Assembly: GCA_964036195.1 (NCBI GenBank)
Contig: OZ038456.1
Coordinates: 13,888,001 to 13,952,000, forward strand
Source of the DNA: Sphaerolaimus hirsutus
Taxonomy: Eukaryota > Nematoda > Chromadorea > Monhysterida > Sphaerolaimidae
Length of the DNA stretch: 64,000 nt
Direction: 5' to 3'
The notes under the pieces: generated by a model
Told to the model about the DNA's origin: nothing
Seen by the model: the letters and a program-made list of their open reading frames with translations, nothing else
Database searches by the model: none
Position numbers and translations under genes: made by a program
In this document: piece by piece, positions 23,455-41,750 of the stretch
Position numbering within the stretch: the first letter of the stretch is position 1
Layout: each line of letters starts with the position of its first letter

Positions 23455-24850
23455 GGGGGGTAATGTTGTGGGTATCCGGTCAGCCTCACATGCGCATACG
23501 CTTGGTACGCACAGAGCATCAGCCATGTGCGTACCGGGCAGATGTGCATACCGGGCACAACTTTGTGCATAACGGGCAAATGTGCTTAACGGGCAGATCT
23601 GCATATGAGGCCCTCGTCCTCGAAAGAGGATACCCCCCAAATTGGGTGTAAAGAGCATGGTTGGTTTTAGTAAAATTCTTTTTACTAAAATTGTATTTTA
23701 TTTTTATCAAAATTGTATTTTAATTTTATTCATGTTTCATTTTATTTTATTTTATTCTGAAATGTCATTAATAAAATTTAATGAAACCATTTTACAAAAA
23801 TTTTACAAATATTTTACAAAAATTTTACAAAAAATCAGAATCTTGGATGCAAAGCCATAAAACATAGTGCACGCTAGAAGCATGCAGATGAATACAAAAA
23901 AAATTTAAGGTACCGTATTATACTCGGCGTACGTGATACTCTGCCCTCGCACTGATTTATGTCTCGTGTTGGAAGCGTGCCAATGATTATTAAACATGCG
24001 ATTTCCGTAAAAATATGAAAAAAATTCATCGATGTGAATATGTTAATGTATAACATTATAACAACAATCAATTTTGTCATCTCTTTATGAAACTCAGACG
24101 CGTTAACCATCGTTGGCACACTTCCAGCGGGAACCACGCGTGCAGGGTGTAAAGTAACCGGAGTATACCTCGAATTATCTCCCCTTGAATTAACCCCCCC
24201 TCGAATTAACCCCCCCTTAAAATGGGCTGGGGAAATAATAACCCCCCCCCCTCGAAATACCCCCCCCTTCCGAATGATGTACGTCATGTACATAATAAAT
24301 ACGTCATGTATGCAATGTACATGGTGTATATTACTGTTAATTTGCATTGCAGCTACACATAGACTAGTTTGTGTAGCTATCTACGTTTTTATGTCCAAAT
24401 ATATCCTGTTTGGACATATTTATTACCTGTTTTGGGTATGAAAATGCCTACTATTTACTACGATCCTTACGAAAATTTCTGACGAAATAATAACCCCCCC
24501 CCCCTCGAATTAACCCCCCCTCAAATTTTGCTGGCGAAATAATAAACCCCCATGGGGGTATTTCGAGGTAATACGGTATACTTGGCAAATTGGCAGCTAG
24601 AAACATAAGCAACAGGATAGAAAACTTTGTACAGAATTTTACAGACACTCGAGTTTTTGTAAAATTTTACTAAAATTGTACAAAAATACGAATTTTTGTA
24701 CAATTTTACTAAAATTTTACAAAAATTTGAATTTTAGTAAAATTTTATTTTTATTTTATTAATTTTCAATTTTATTTTATTTTATTCTTCAATTTTCAAT
24801 TTTTTTTTTCTGAGATTTTGCCAACCCTGGTAAAGAGGTGTAGACGCAGT
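23455..24850. repeat. Mixed repeats private to copy 1
   Basis: About 23,480-23,610 has an ACCGGGCA / ACGGGCA motif in four near-tandem copies. 23,660-23,860 and 24,610-24,800 are TTTTACAAAAATTTTAC arrays. 24,166-24,578 is a CCCCTCGAATTA MITE with a clipped left end. No gene is seen. Confidence 0.6.
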
Positions 24851-25420
24851 TTAGCGTAATACAGAGCACACATTTAAAAAATAATTAAGACCACTTGTTT
24901 ACTGGGGATTCTTTGTTCCTGTCCTAATGCATTTTATGGATCGGCCCCTCTCCTATATATTTACCTAAGTTGAAAGCAGCGGTTGAAAATTTTACACTTT
25001 TCAATAACATTTTGAACTTTACAATCATCAGTGAGCAATCCCACTGGAGATGCATCACTGGCAGAGAATTGCATTGCAATGAAACTTGGAATTAGGGTTC
25101 TTCGTGCTGTCAGAAAACAGAAACAGAAACTTGGAACTTTCTGTTTCTGTTTTCTGAAAGCAACTTCTACTGGTTCATTTTCTGTTTTCCAGCAAATTTT
25201 CTGGGGTGTTTTTCCACCTCATTTTCATTTTTTGGCAAATTTTCTGTAATTTTTGGCATGAGGGGCAGTCTCAAAGCCGGCTGGGGGTGGGCACAGGCCA
25301 CAGCTCACGCAAGACCTTAGGGTGTACTAATTGGCTTATTGTAGTAGGCTAATTGTATACTGGGGGAAATCGATTTAATTATGACTGCTAGGGCGGGCCA
25401 CAGCCCCGCTTTTCTATATA

Positions 25421-25735
25421 CCGTATTACCGCGAATTAACTCCCCCTTGAATAAACCCCCCTCGAAATACCCCCCAAAAATTGAGTGTAAAGAGAATGTA
25501 CATGACAAATACCGCAGTTTGTCATCTGTACAATGCAGAACACACGTTAAAACCGATTATTGAGTGACGGTAGGGAACGGTTTATTTGTATGTACAGTTA
25601 TATATGCCTATAAAGACATATACATCTATGTAATTGTTTGATTTTTCTACGTCTGAGTATGGGGAATTTCGAAAACTTTCTGGCGAAATAATAGACCCCC
25701 CTCGTCACTTAAGTGCCGTTGAATTGTAGGCTGCC
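25421..25735. mobile_element. CCGTATTACC MITE, truncated
   Basis: Left end CCGTATTACCGCGAATTAAC, shared with copy 2 at about 42,583. The right part is lost at ACCCCCCTCG near 25,700, where copy 2 continues. Confidence 0.6.
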
Positions 25736-26255
25736 ATGCCATTTTTTCACTCATTTTTCACAGATTTCTTATTTCAACAGAGCCTTACTTTTAATGAAGC
25801 TTGGGCAATATTTGAATATGAGAGCATCAATTTCAGATTTAACTGCTTTTTGAATGCTTTCAATGTTCTCACCAACCATTTTTTTATTTTTGTTTTTTGG
25901 CACACTCCCAACATAATTTCTACCTGCCGTTCTATTGGAGTTGCTTTTCAATTGGAGGCTGCTGTTCTATTGTTTTTGTGGGTGCAAACTATGCAATAAC
26001 AACCCGTTCCATTGAAGGTGCCGTTCTATTGGAGGTATGCCGTTCTATTAGAAGAAATACGATAATTCTGTTCAACTGAATACAAGTGGCCACTAATTAT
26101 AGCCTAACATTTAGGAAGCTACAATTTGTAAATATAGGTATTAATAGTTTGTGTATCATTCAGTGTCTAGGCTACTTATATTCAGCACGAGAGCAATGTT
26201 ACATTAATCTACACTTGTGTTGCATCTTGCAAGTAAAAAGCTTTTTAGCTACAAA

Positions 26256-29200
26256 ATGGAAGAATACAATAATCTGACTATCACAACTATGGAAACCTAT
26301 GTGGCCAAGTATCGCATCTGCTATCATCCAGTAAGATTATCTTTTCTCAATAAAAGTATTTCTTAATTCTGAAAGTGAAACAAACATTTTTGACATGCCT
26401 TTGCAGTCCCCCTGTGCCGAGTACCTGGAAGTAATGTTACAGCCATTAGTCTTGTTACAATTTGCATATGATGGGATAAGTGTGATTTTGTATATTATGA
26501 CTATAATTTTGATTGTGGGAAAAAGGCACCAAGAGCCATACAATAGTGAATATTTCACACTGTATATAAGCTTATTCTTTGCTGACCTCATGACTGGGGT
26601 TGCTGAAAGAGTTTTTACACTCACTGATTTGACACACAGGTTAGCAAAATTCTCATTGAGAGTGGAAAATAGTTATTAGGTGTGAGCCATGTTTCATTTC
26701 GAAAATAAACACACACAGCTGGGTTCTTTAAAATAGCTGGGTTTGGGCACAAATAAGTGCACTAAATAATGATTGAAAATGGTACTTTGCATTTGGATAC
26801 TTTGGAAAAAAATGCATTTGAGGGCGCCAATGGAACCAGACATTTAAGCATTGGCGTTTGTCACGTTTTATCCTGGCACTGTGCCCCGCTAAGGAAAAAG
26901 CGCCAAAGCCCTGACGCTTTCTACCAGAGTTGCGAAAACGTATTTACGTTTACCCGAAATACCCGGTTATTCGGGTATTTATACTTACGTTTACGTTTAC
27001 GCTTTCCAAAAATACCGTTACGTTTTGTTACGTTTTCCTGGCACAATTACCTGGGTACCAGAGAAAACGTAAAAATATGCTACACAGAACCATATTGTTT
27101 GACGAATGTAGTGTATTATGATGAGTTCAACATGTTCTAATGTTGAAGAGTTTGAATTCCGCAATTGGAGAACTCAAACACCAATTTGCAAGTAAAAAGT
27201 AAAAAAGTTGAAGGAAAGTATTTTTGTGAGGGAGAACTGCAATGCGAATAAAAAGTCGAAACATTTTTAGTGTTTTCTGATGAATGACCATTTGTCTTTT
27301 AACTCCCCATCCAACTTAAAAATTTACTTTTCTTTAAATTTTTACTTGCCATTCAACTTGCCATTACTTCTCACTCATAATTTTTTTTAGTTCTCCTGTT
27401 ACGGAATTGGCACCTTATGGCCCTACACCCAGTAGTTGACAATGACGCAAAATGTAAACTCCAATCCCAATTCAATATCCCGATCCCATCATTCTAAATA
27501 TATATAAAATACAGGTATTTAAGCAGAAAATGTTGATGGATATCATATGAACATCCATAATGTTGTAAAAAACATTGTGTTTTTGTATTCTCTGATAACG
27601 TAAGCACTTAATGTAATTTTTACGTTTACGTTTTATTTTACGTTTTCCCCGGTATTTTAAAAATACCTTACGTTTTAGTATTTATACTTTTGATTTGGAA
27701 AAGGTATTTACGTTTACGTTTACGTTTTCCAAAAATACCAGTATTTGTACAACTCTGCTTTCTACATCACTAGACATGGACTAAAAATAGATTTGTTTTT
27801 TTTTCTGTGTAAAAATCCATTTTTATATCTACGTGTTTAGATATTTTACCAAAATTAAGCTTTATTTATTCTCCCACAGGCTTCTATGGCTTAAATTGGT
27901 TTACGTCACACTGGGCCGAAGTGTGCTACCCACAAATTATTTGCATCCATTATTTACCAAAGTTGAAAAAGAATATTGTCTTGCTTTGGTAGACTTTGTA
28001 GGAATAGATTGACTTAGTCGCTGCTTAGTCAGGACTATTTGATTTGAATTAATCTAATTATGATCTAGGTATTAAACAATTTCAAAATGTTTGCATACCT
28101 AGGTAAATTGATAATTTGTGAGATGCACATTCATTGAGGATTTGTCAGAATGATTTATTGCATGAAACATTTTGGCTTCATCAGCCAGGTAAAAACATCT
28201 GGGCATAATATCAGTTTTGTTGGCAATGCTTGTACCGAAAGAAAATTTGAACTTTATTTGAAAACATTAAAATTTCACTAATCAAATTTGAAACGTGCAG
28301 TTGTCCCATCTAGTTCTCCTGGCAGTAACAAGAGCAACGGCAATACTTCTTCCCTTCAAGCATGCAAAGGTACTTTTTTGTAAATTCATCTCACTTTGCC
28401 AAACTTCTTTGGCCCGTCCGTACCGCAGTCGTGTGAAACACAGTGGAAAAATACTTAGCTGACCGAATGCTGTACATTTTCCTGAATGAAACACCCCGTC
28501 ATGAAGTCATCGTAAATAGGTATAACCAGCAATGTTCCAAAAAAAAACATTTCATAATTTGTGACTTCGCCTTTTTCTGGAAATTTTTTTTTGGGTAAAA
28601 GGTGCAAAAGTTTGGCGCGGTTTGCACATCAATCAGACATACCTAGTGATGGAACGGCGCCATGGCGCTGGCGTTATTTGAGGGCGCCTGGCGCCCACAT
28701 ACTTAAAGGCGCCATGGCGCCCTGTTTCCGTGGCGCCCTACCCTAAAAGGGCGCCAAAATGGCGCCAGCAGGGTTTCAAGGTGAAAGCTGCGTACCTAAA
28801 TGAAAAAAATAAAGAGTGTGTAGATACGTTAATGAGCGAAATTCGCTGGAAAAAATCGACGAATCGATGAAGTGCATGAAAATCTCTCGTCCAACGGTTC
28901 ATCATCTGACGGATCAGAAGCTGAGATTGATGGACCGTTGCACATGCAAACACATAAATCAACGGGTTCTAATCATTGCAAGTCCGTTTGCATTCACTTC
29001 AAGAAAACTGCGAACAGAACACAAGAGGACATATAATTTGCCGTGAATGCATTTTTGTCAAATGACAATTTTCATTGTGGATAAATATGAATTTGTGCCA
29101 AAAATTTGTTGTTACCGTAAATCCTCGAATAAGTCCCCGGGGAGTTATTTTTTCGTCAGAATATTTTGAGGGGGGAGTTAATCGAGGGGGAGTTATTCGA

Positions 29201-32200
29201 GGGGGGGGAGTTGTTTTTTCGTCAGAATATTCAGTGCATAAGTACGAACATCGCCGCTTTAGGTAAAACGTTATTTTGCGTTTACGTTGCATACGCTGCA
29301 CTGCCTTTGCAGTCAATGAACCAGACCATGGCTTTTTTGTTCTGTCTGGCTTCATCGAAATGTTTTTTTAATGTGACACCACTTATTTGCATCGATCATA
29401 GGGGGGGGTATTCGAGGGGGACGGGTTATTTTTTCCTCATGCTCGCAAGAGGGGGGAGTTATTCGAGGGGGGAGTTACTCGAGGGGGAGGACTTATTCGA
29501 GTATTTACGGTAGTTCATTTTTTTCACTGATTACATCCCGCAGAACATCAATAAGAAGTGAATGTGTGCACTACACTGATTGAGATATATTTTTAGCAAG
29601 TAAGGGTATTGTACGCACTTATTCAGCCTGGCGCCCTTGGCGCTCGGCACCCTTATTTTTCAAATGGCGCCATGACGCCCTTGGCGCTTGACGCCCTCTT
29701 TCCCTGGCACCCTTGGCGCCTGGCGCTCACTTTCAGAATGGCGCCATAGCGCCATTGGTGCCTGGCGCCCTTTTATTCTGGCGCTTTTCCATCAGGTATG
29801 TATTTACCTAGGTATTTATGTAAACTGTGCTGTCTCCAGAGTATGAAGGCATACGATACGAAGTACATTTTTACAAATTAGGTCGATGTAAATATTTACA
29901 TTCTAAAATGAATGTTACACATTTCTTTCTCTTTCCGATTTATTGTTTCCATGAGATTTTACCACATGTAAAAAAAATTATATTGAAAATGTATTTATAA
30001 TAAATTTGCAGATTTGGACCAAAAATAAAATGCGTGCTTTGATAGCATCATGTTGGTTGCTGGCTGCGCTTTCCATAAAAGAACTAGCTCTGGATTATGA
30101 GTATCGGATTGGCGAAATTGATGGCATGTTTTACTAAAAATACGTATTGCGGACCACACGCTTTTTTAAAATCATTCTGAATTACCTCAATGCGTCATTG
30201 GCGCTCCACACGGTAGTTGACGCTACTTTTTAGAAGTCGATTGAGTCAACTCAGAGTCAACTGTTTTTTTTCAGTTGACCCCAGAACCTATTTAGTTGAA
30301 AACGTGCACACTTTGTTTGTGTCAACTGAAAAATTTGGACAGTTGACAATTTTGAGAAAGTGACAAGTCAATTCAAACGACACGCGTGCGCTAAAAAGTG
30401 TACATTTTTCATTCAGTTGACATTTCTTGATGATAACCTTTGTCAATTGGGTGATTTTATTAGGCAAAAATCAACTTTAGTTGACATTTTTGCTGCACTC
30501 AAATAACAGATTTTTATAGTGAAAATGTCAACTAGTGAAAAATGTGTATGTACTGCATGCAAGTGTACGTTTTTAGTTGACATTTTCATTTTACAGAAAT
30601 TCAATTGACACAAGTAGTCACTCTTCATTGTCAACTGCCCAAAATAGTGCAAAAAAGTATGAAAAAGTATGTTTTTTCGCTAGTTGACACAGCACTCGCC
30701 GACTTTCTAAAAGTACCTTTATTAATTCATTTTTAATTATAAATGTATGAAATTTGAGACTCTGATAGAGAAAAATGTACTCCATCTTTCATAGAAGAAC
30801 TTTTCGCATGAAAAATTATAATAAAGTTTTGAAAAACATTTTTGTCCAAATTTTTTGCTTGAGTTGACTTCAGGTTTTTGTACTGATCGTACGCGCATGC
30901 TCACTTGACAACCATGAATTTTTCACTTTGTCAACTTCAAAAAAAGTTTTATCACAAAACTTACTAAAAATGTAATTTGATGCTGGAGTAGTGAGGGAAA
31001 AGGTGAAAAAGTGAATAAAGACTGGTGAATGCAGACTGTCATGGATAAAATGGCCAAATTGCTCAATTGACATATCATTGTGATTGTATTTGTCAAATTT
31101 ATGAATTCATGCTCAACTCAGCAATTTTTCACTCATTTTCAAAAATCATTTTTGAAAGTCAAATATGTCTCCATTCTTAACAATTAAAAAATATATGTTT
31201 GAATATTTTTCCTCTATCAAATGACATGTATTACACAATTTAAATTGCAGTAAAACATAACTTTGAAATATTTATACATTTAATTTTCTAAAAATTATAT
31301 ATTTTGTTTCCTGTATGCATTTCGTTTTGTTCAGTGATCACTATGTTCCAAATTTTTTTATCTTCCTGCTGGTACTGTTTGCAATATGATATACATTTGT
31401 TGTGTTCAATGAAAAATAAATTTTGGTTTGATGCAAAATAATTTTTTCATCTATCATTAAGGCATCATTTAAACATGTTGATATATCAAAAAATTGGCCT
31501 TTATTAATACTACATGAATCACCAAAACAATTTTCACACAATTACACATGTCACAAATTAAAATTTTTTCAATGTGAAACAAGAAAATAAATTTTTAAAT
31601 TATCATACTTTACTTTAACATGAATAATTGAGTGTCACAATATCAAATGGATTTTGCTTAACAACATAGGAACATTTAAATCACGCAAATAGCATCAAAG
31701 AAGGCTGGGTCAACTCATTTCTGAAAATGTATTATTCGCAGTTGACAATATCGTTTAACAATCAGACCTAACTACCCAAAAAACAGGTTAACACATACGC
31801 AGTTGCGTAAATGTCTACTAAGAAATAGGTTGTGTCAACTAAATGGAGTTGACTCTGAGTTGACGCTGGAATCTATGTCAACTAGCGTGTGCAGCGCCAA
31901 TGTGATGTCATCTTTTATAAAACACAAATTGTTCTAAAAAAGTTTCACGCACAAGTAAAGTATTTTCTGGTTTAATATTAGGTATTTCTTTTGTGAAAGT
32001 GGGTTCTCAAACGTTTTTTCGGAATAATTTTTATTTTATTAATGATGACGTCATGGTGGCGCGTTTTTTCTTCTTCAAAAAATGCATAGCATGCACTCCG
32101 CGGGGCAGTTTATACCACATGCATTGTCACTTGTGCACTTGCGGAATTCTCACCTTTGTTGTACACAGGGAGAGCTAATATGCAGTTTGGTGGGGGCCAA

Positions 32201-32311
32201 TATGCAGTTCGATATCTAAGCTACCTTATTCCAGTTGGATTTTGCACTTCTGTCACTCTAGTCGTGTTATATACATCGATATTTGCAGTTACCTTTATCA
32301 AACAACAAAAA
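26256..32311 (+). CDS. Serpentine chemoreceptor (Srg-type 7TM), copy 1; lacks TM6 and TM7 exons
   Basis: Exons match copy 2: 26256-26330, 26407-26639, 27880-27988, 28301-28369, 30012-about 30134, and about 32169-32311. They cover the N-terminus through TM5. Coding differences from copy 2 that I can see in exons 1, 2 and the start of the TM4 exon are synonymous (for example GCC/GCA Ala, AAT/AAC Asn, TCA/TCG Ser). One Arg/Cys difference falls at the uncertain end of the TM4 exon. Homology ends at 33,122, just inside the sequence before the TM6 exon. The copy is therefore truncated here, by a real rearrangement or by assembly. Confidence 0.7.
26925..27757. mobile_element. hAT-like MITE, GTTTACG family
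   Basis: Starts CAGAGTTGCG, ends TACAACTCTG, with the exact TSD CTTTCTAC at 26,917-26,924 and 27,758-27,765. Copy 2 has the unoccupied site (CTTTCTATATTACTAG near 47,566). The ends are rich in TTTACGTTTACGTTT. It lies in intron 2 of receptor copy 1. Confidence 0.95.
28644..29794. mobile_element. GGCGCCATGGCGCC element with unique core, copy 1
   Basis: Left end TAGTGATGGAACGGCGCC, right end GCGCTTTTCCATCA. Both ends are packed with GGCGCC units around a roughly 270-bp core (28,790-29,100) that also occurs at 48,590-48,930 and, diverged, at 45,415-45,700. A mariner-like MITE (29,115-29,510) is inserted in the core. Confidence 0.75.
29115..29510. mobile_element. Mariner-like MITE with proven TA insertion site
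   Basis: CCGTAAATCCTCGAATAAG ... CGAGTATTTACGG, flanked by TA. Copy 2 reads straight through (TTGTTGTTAGTTCATTT near 48,910), so the insertion site and the TA duplication are directly visible. Confidence 0.95.
30199..31900. mobile_element. 1.7 kb foldback, TTGAC type
   Basis: TTGGCGCTCCACACGGTAGT at the left; the right end is inverted, AACTAGCGTGTGCAGCGCCA. Copy 2 lacks it (GCGTCATTGTGATGTC near 50,550). The TSD is unclear because the right flank differs by one base from the empty site. The interior carries many GTTGACA motifs but no frame of note. Confidence 0.85.
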
Positions 32312-32456
32312 GTTAGAGATGCTTCACTTTCACACTTATTTCACATATATGTAGCTGCAGTTTAGCAATGGAAAAGTGTGAAGGTGCTATATCATCATTC
32401 AAAATAATCAGACCAGTCACATTTTGTTAAGGCACCTGAGATTATTACCTCACTAA

Positions 32457-32932
32457 TGCTGCGATTACAGCTCGGGCGTAAAATTCCAGCGTAAAATTCC
32501 ATCGCAAAATTGATTACATGAAAGTGGATGATGATAAATACAACCCTGCAATTTTTCATGGATAATATGTTTATCAATACCTTCATTGTGACCAAGGGTC
32601 ATCGTCCACGGTCACTTCTATTGGATTCTGAAAATTCAAAAATTTCGATTTTACGCTGCAATTTTGAACAAAAATCAATTCTACGCTATGTCATTGCATG
32701 CAATCACCTGGCGTAGAATTGACTTTTCTTCAGCTGGCGTAAAATCTAAATTTTTGAATTTTCAGAATCCAATAGAAGTGACCGTGGACGATGACCCTTG
32801 GTCACAATGAAGGTATTGATAAACATATTGTCCATGAAAAATTGCAGGGCTGTATCATCATCCACTTTCATGTAATCAATTTTGCGATGGAACTTTACGC
32901 TGGTATTTTACGTATAGCTGTAATCGTAACGT
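32457..32932. mobile_element. Foldback element private to copy 1
   Basis: GCTGCGATTACAGCT at the left pairs with AGCTGTAATCGTAACG at the right. The two arms are near-perfect reverse complements around about 32,695. Copy 2 at about 53,290 lacks it. Confidence 0.85.
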
Positions 32933-33312
32933 AAATAACAAATGTGGGCCCACACATTTCTGAATGAGATATGTAATTTTGAAAGGGCTCCACGTAAGAA
33001 ATCGAAAAGTACACTACCAAAATAATTATCATGCCAAATAAAAAATAGACAAAACAAGGATGCTTTGCACCTAAATGGTGCCAGCACCATGATACCATTC
33101 ACAGCTTCTGCAGTTATGTACACCACTGATCACTAACATCCAACCACGAGCGATTTTTTTTTAAAAAGTTCGCCACCCCCGATCTAGGACTTATCGGTTG
33201 GATGTGTTCCGTGAAAAATGAGTTTAAACACTTGTCTAAAAAAGTATATGGGCACCCCCCGCTGAAACCCCCCGTGGGCCGTGTAAACGGCCCACACTTT
33301 TTTTATACAATT

Positions 33313-33512
33313 NNNNNNNNNNNNNNNNNNNNNNNNNNNNNNNNNNNNNNNNNNNNNNNNNNNNNNNNNNNNNNNNNNNNNNNNNNNNNNNNNNNNNNNN
33401 NNNNNNNNNNNNNNNNNNNNNNNNNNNNNNNNNNNNNNNNNNNNNNNNNNNNNNNNNNNNNNNNNNNNNNNNNNNNNNNNNNNNNNNNNNNNNNNNNNNN
33501 NNNNNNNNNNNN
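33313..33512. other. Assembly gap, exactly 200 N
   Basis: A run of 200 Ns, a size often used for gaps of unknown length. It lies between the broken receptor copy 1 and the dynein exons. Confidence 1.
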
Positions 33513-33659
33513 ATTTTACCCCAATTTTTACTCAAAATCGTTTAACTTTGCTCCATTTTCTCAATTTTCTAGGTCGGAATGTGATTTTCAGTTATCAGTG
33601 ATTTTCATCTAAAAAAACCTGGCGTGTCAACTTTTCGCGATGACAACAAGAAATTTCAC

Positions 33660-39083
<5,424 letters not shown>

Positions 39084-39195
39084 CTGCGGGGGGGGGGGGG
39101 GTGATGGGGGGTTTGATCGACTCTGCCTAGTGCCTACACACACCCCCCCAGGGGGTTTATTTTTCCCAGAGAGCAAATTTTGTGGGGTTTAATTA

Positions 39196-39413
39196 GGGCC
39201 CACACGCTAGTTGACATCGCAAATTTGTGTCAACTCAATGTCAACTAAATAACACAAAAATAATTTTAAAAGCAGCACACTTAACAGAATCAATGGTAAT
39301 TAAGTGTCATTATGTAAAATTAACTATTCTCTATCAGATAGGAACGTTGAAATTACATAATTGACATAAATTCAGTTGACACGAGGTCAGTTGACATCCA
39401 GCGTGTGTCGCAC
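39196..39413. mobile_element. TTGAC foldback MITE
   Basis: GGGCCCACACGCTAGTTGAC at the left; AGCGTGTGTCGCACC inverted at the right. Confidence 0.65.
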
Positions 39414-39591
39414 CAATGGAGGGATGCTAATGTTTTTCAGAATGATCATTTTGAGGGTGGGGGTATTTCAGGGTGGGGGTATTTTAAACAAATACGTAAT
39501 CTCTTTTGAACACATTTGAGTTTACCCGAATTAATCATTTTGTAAATATCTCCATCAACAGCAGTTGACGCACCTCCCCGGCATAGGGGAT

Positions 39592-40946
39592 TTTCTGGGT
39601 AGCATTTGGGGGGGGGGGGGGGTCCGCCAAAGTTCGCATGGCTATAACTTTGCAACCACTTGGCGAAATTTCACGAAAATTTAACATAATGAGGTTTCAG
39701 GTCGGGGCGGTATTGAAAATCGAAATCGACTTTATACGACCCCCCTGACCCGAGATAGGGGGGGTCTATAAAAAGACCCATTTTTCGATTTTTTTCGCTG
39801 TCGCCCGGAACACGCGAACTTTGAATGTCAATAACTCCGTCATTTCACGGCCGATTTTGTTCATTTAACGTCTAAAATGAAGAAAAATTTTTGGAGATTC
39901 CATTTTTGGGGTCATTTTGGTGATGTACAGTTGCGGTCATATCGATTTGACCCAATTTCTGAATGCCAGATTTTGAGCAAAATTTTTTTTTAGACATGCT
40001 ATCATATACTCTTGGTCGAGAGAAACAACATAAAAAAAAATTAACTCGATATCTCTTTCCGATCAAAAGTTATGGCGCTTCAAACTTTTCCCTCCCATCC
40101 ACATGATAACCACATGCATGCAACTTCAAAACTCCATATCTTGGCCATTTCTCAGCCGATTTTCACTGATGAACACTTAAAATGATCAGAATAACATGTA
40201 GATATAATTTTTATCTACAGTTTATTTGTATGCATTTTCATTATGGCAATTTAATTCAAGAGTTCGCATTATTTTCTTGTATCGGAAATCTGCTGAAATA
40301 TACGGATAATCTGGTCCTAAAAATGATATCTACATGTTATTCTGATCATTTTAAGTGTTCATCAGTGAAAATCGGCTGAGAAATGGCCAAGATATGGAGT
40401 TTTGAATTTGCATGCATGTGGTTATTATTTGGGTGGGAGGGAAAAGTTTGAAGCGCCATAACTTTTGATCGGAAAGAGATATCGATCTCATTTTTGTTTC
40501 ATTGAGTTTCTCTCGATCAGGAGTATATGATAGCATGTTCAAAAAAAATTTTTGCTCAAAATTTGGCATTCGGCAATTGGGTCAAATCGATATGATTGCA
40601 ACTGAACATCACCAAAATGACCTCAAAAATGGAATCTCCAAAGATTTTTCTTCATTTTAGAAGTTAAATGAACAAAATCGGCCGTGAAATCATGGAGTTA
40701 TTGACATTCAAAGTTTGCGTGTTCAAGGCGACACCTGAAAAAATCGAAAAATGTGCCTTTTTATAGACCCCCCCTATCTCGGGTCAGGGGGGTCGTATAA
40801 AGTCGATTTCGATTTTCAATACCGCCCCGACCTGAAACCTCATTATGTTAAATTTTCGTGAAATTTCGCGAAGTGGTTGCAAAGTTATAGCCATGCGAAC
40901 TTTGGCGGACCCCCCCCCCAAAATGCTACCCAGAGAATCCCCTATG
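39592..40946. mobile_element. 1.35 kb near-perfect foldback
   Basis: CATAGGGGATTTTCTGGGTA at the left is inverted at the right end (TACCCAGAGAATCCCCTATG). The arms stay complementary almost to the centre at about 40,270. The arms include GGCGGACC, GGTCGTATAAAGTCGAT and similar unique sequence, so this is one long palindrome rather than a simple repeat. Copy 1 has no such element at the matching site (21,174). Confidence 0.9.
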
Positions 40947-41006
40947 ATTGCACTGCGCAACTACACATTTCATGCCATATAAAAGTGGCCCGTAGTCAGC
41001 CACTCG

Positions 41007-41599
41007 GGAGTGCTCTCGAGTTGCCCATTACAGTCTCATATAGTAGAGTTTCATACAGTGTCATTTCATCTTGGGAACGTGTGGGAACAGTGAAAAATGA
41101 AATGAAATATTGGGTGGCGTATAATTACCAGTGTTAGGGATCAGTTTGGGTGATAGGGATAGCGACAGTTTTGTTAGGTTGGTTGCACATTTGACTGCTG
41201 AGACAACCAGATTTCTTTATAATTGTTTATAATAATCTTGACAGTTGAAAAAATTTCACATTTGGTATTTGTAATTTTTATAATATTTTGATCTTGACTT
41301 TTTGACAGTTGACAATTTTTACCTTGCTATCATGACAAATATTCATATTTATGTCATAAAAAGATTAATTCAAAAAATTGCTATGATGGACAGTTCAATC
41401 CAGTGACCACACCAACATTACAAATCTCACCAACATTGTATCCCTGGATGAAAATAGTTAAGAATGCACTGCGGCAAAATGCACCGCAGCCGAACATGCA
41501 TAAATACGTAAATATACCAAGATGAGTTGACACTAAGATGCATGAGCACTGGCCTATACTCTACTGGCAAAACAGACATGGGCAACTCGAGAGTAAATC
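41007..41599. mobile_element. hAT-like element with CTCTCGAGTTGCCCAT ends
   Basis: The 8-bp TSD GCCACTCG stands at 40,999-41,006 and 41,600-41,607; copy 1 has a single GCCACTCG at about 21,220. The inverted ends share CTCTCGAGTTGCCCAT six bases in. Confidence 0.9.
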
Positions 41600-41750
41600 G
41601 CCACTCGATATCATTCTGACTTTTTTCACAGGTGTAATACAGAGCACACATTTAAAAAATAATTAAGACTACTTGTTTACTGGGGATTCTTTGTTCCTGT
41701 CCTAATGCATTTTATGGATCGGCCCCTCTCACTCCTATATATTTACCTAA

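Larger units (their letters stand above)
21175..33122. repeat. Duplicated block, copy 1
   Basis: Sequence matches 40,947-53,482 in the same order and orientation, interrupted by element insertions private to each copy. Anchors: 24,855 with 41,636; 26,256 with 46,900; 28,301 with 48,104; 30,012 with 50,368; 32,169 with 51,705. Similarity stops at 33,122, 190 bp before a run of Ns. Confidence 0.92.

Noticed and set aside
30018-30137. Stand-alone small protein ending GEIDGMFY
   Set aside because: It is the TM4 exon of the receptor, joined in phase to the preceding TM3 exon.
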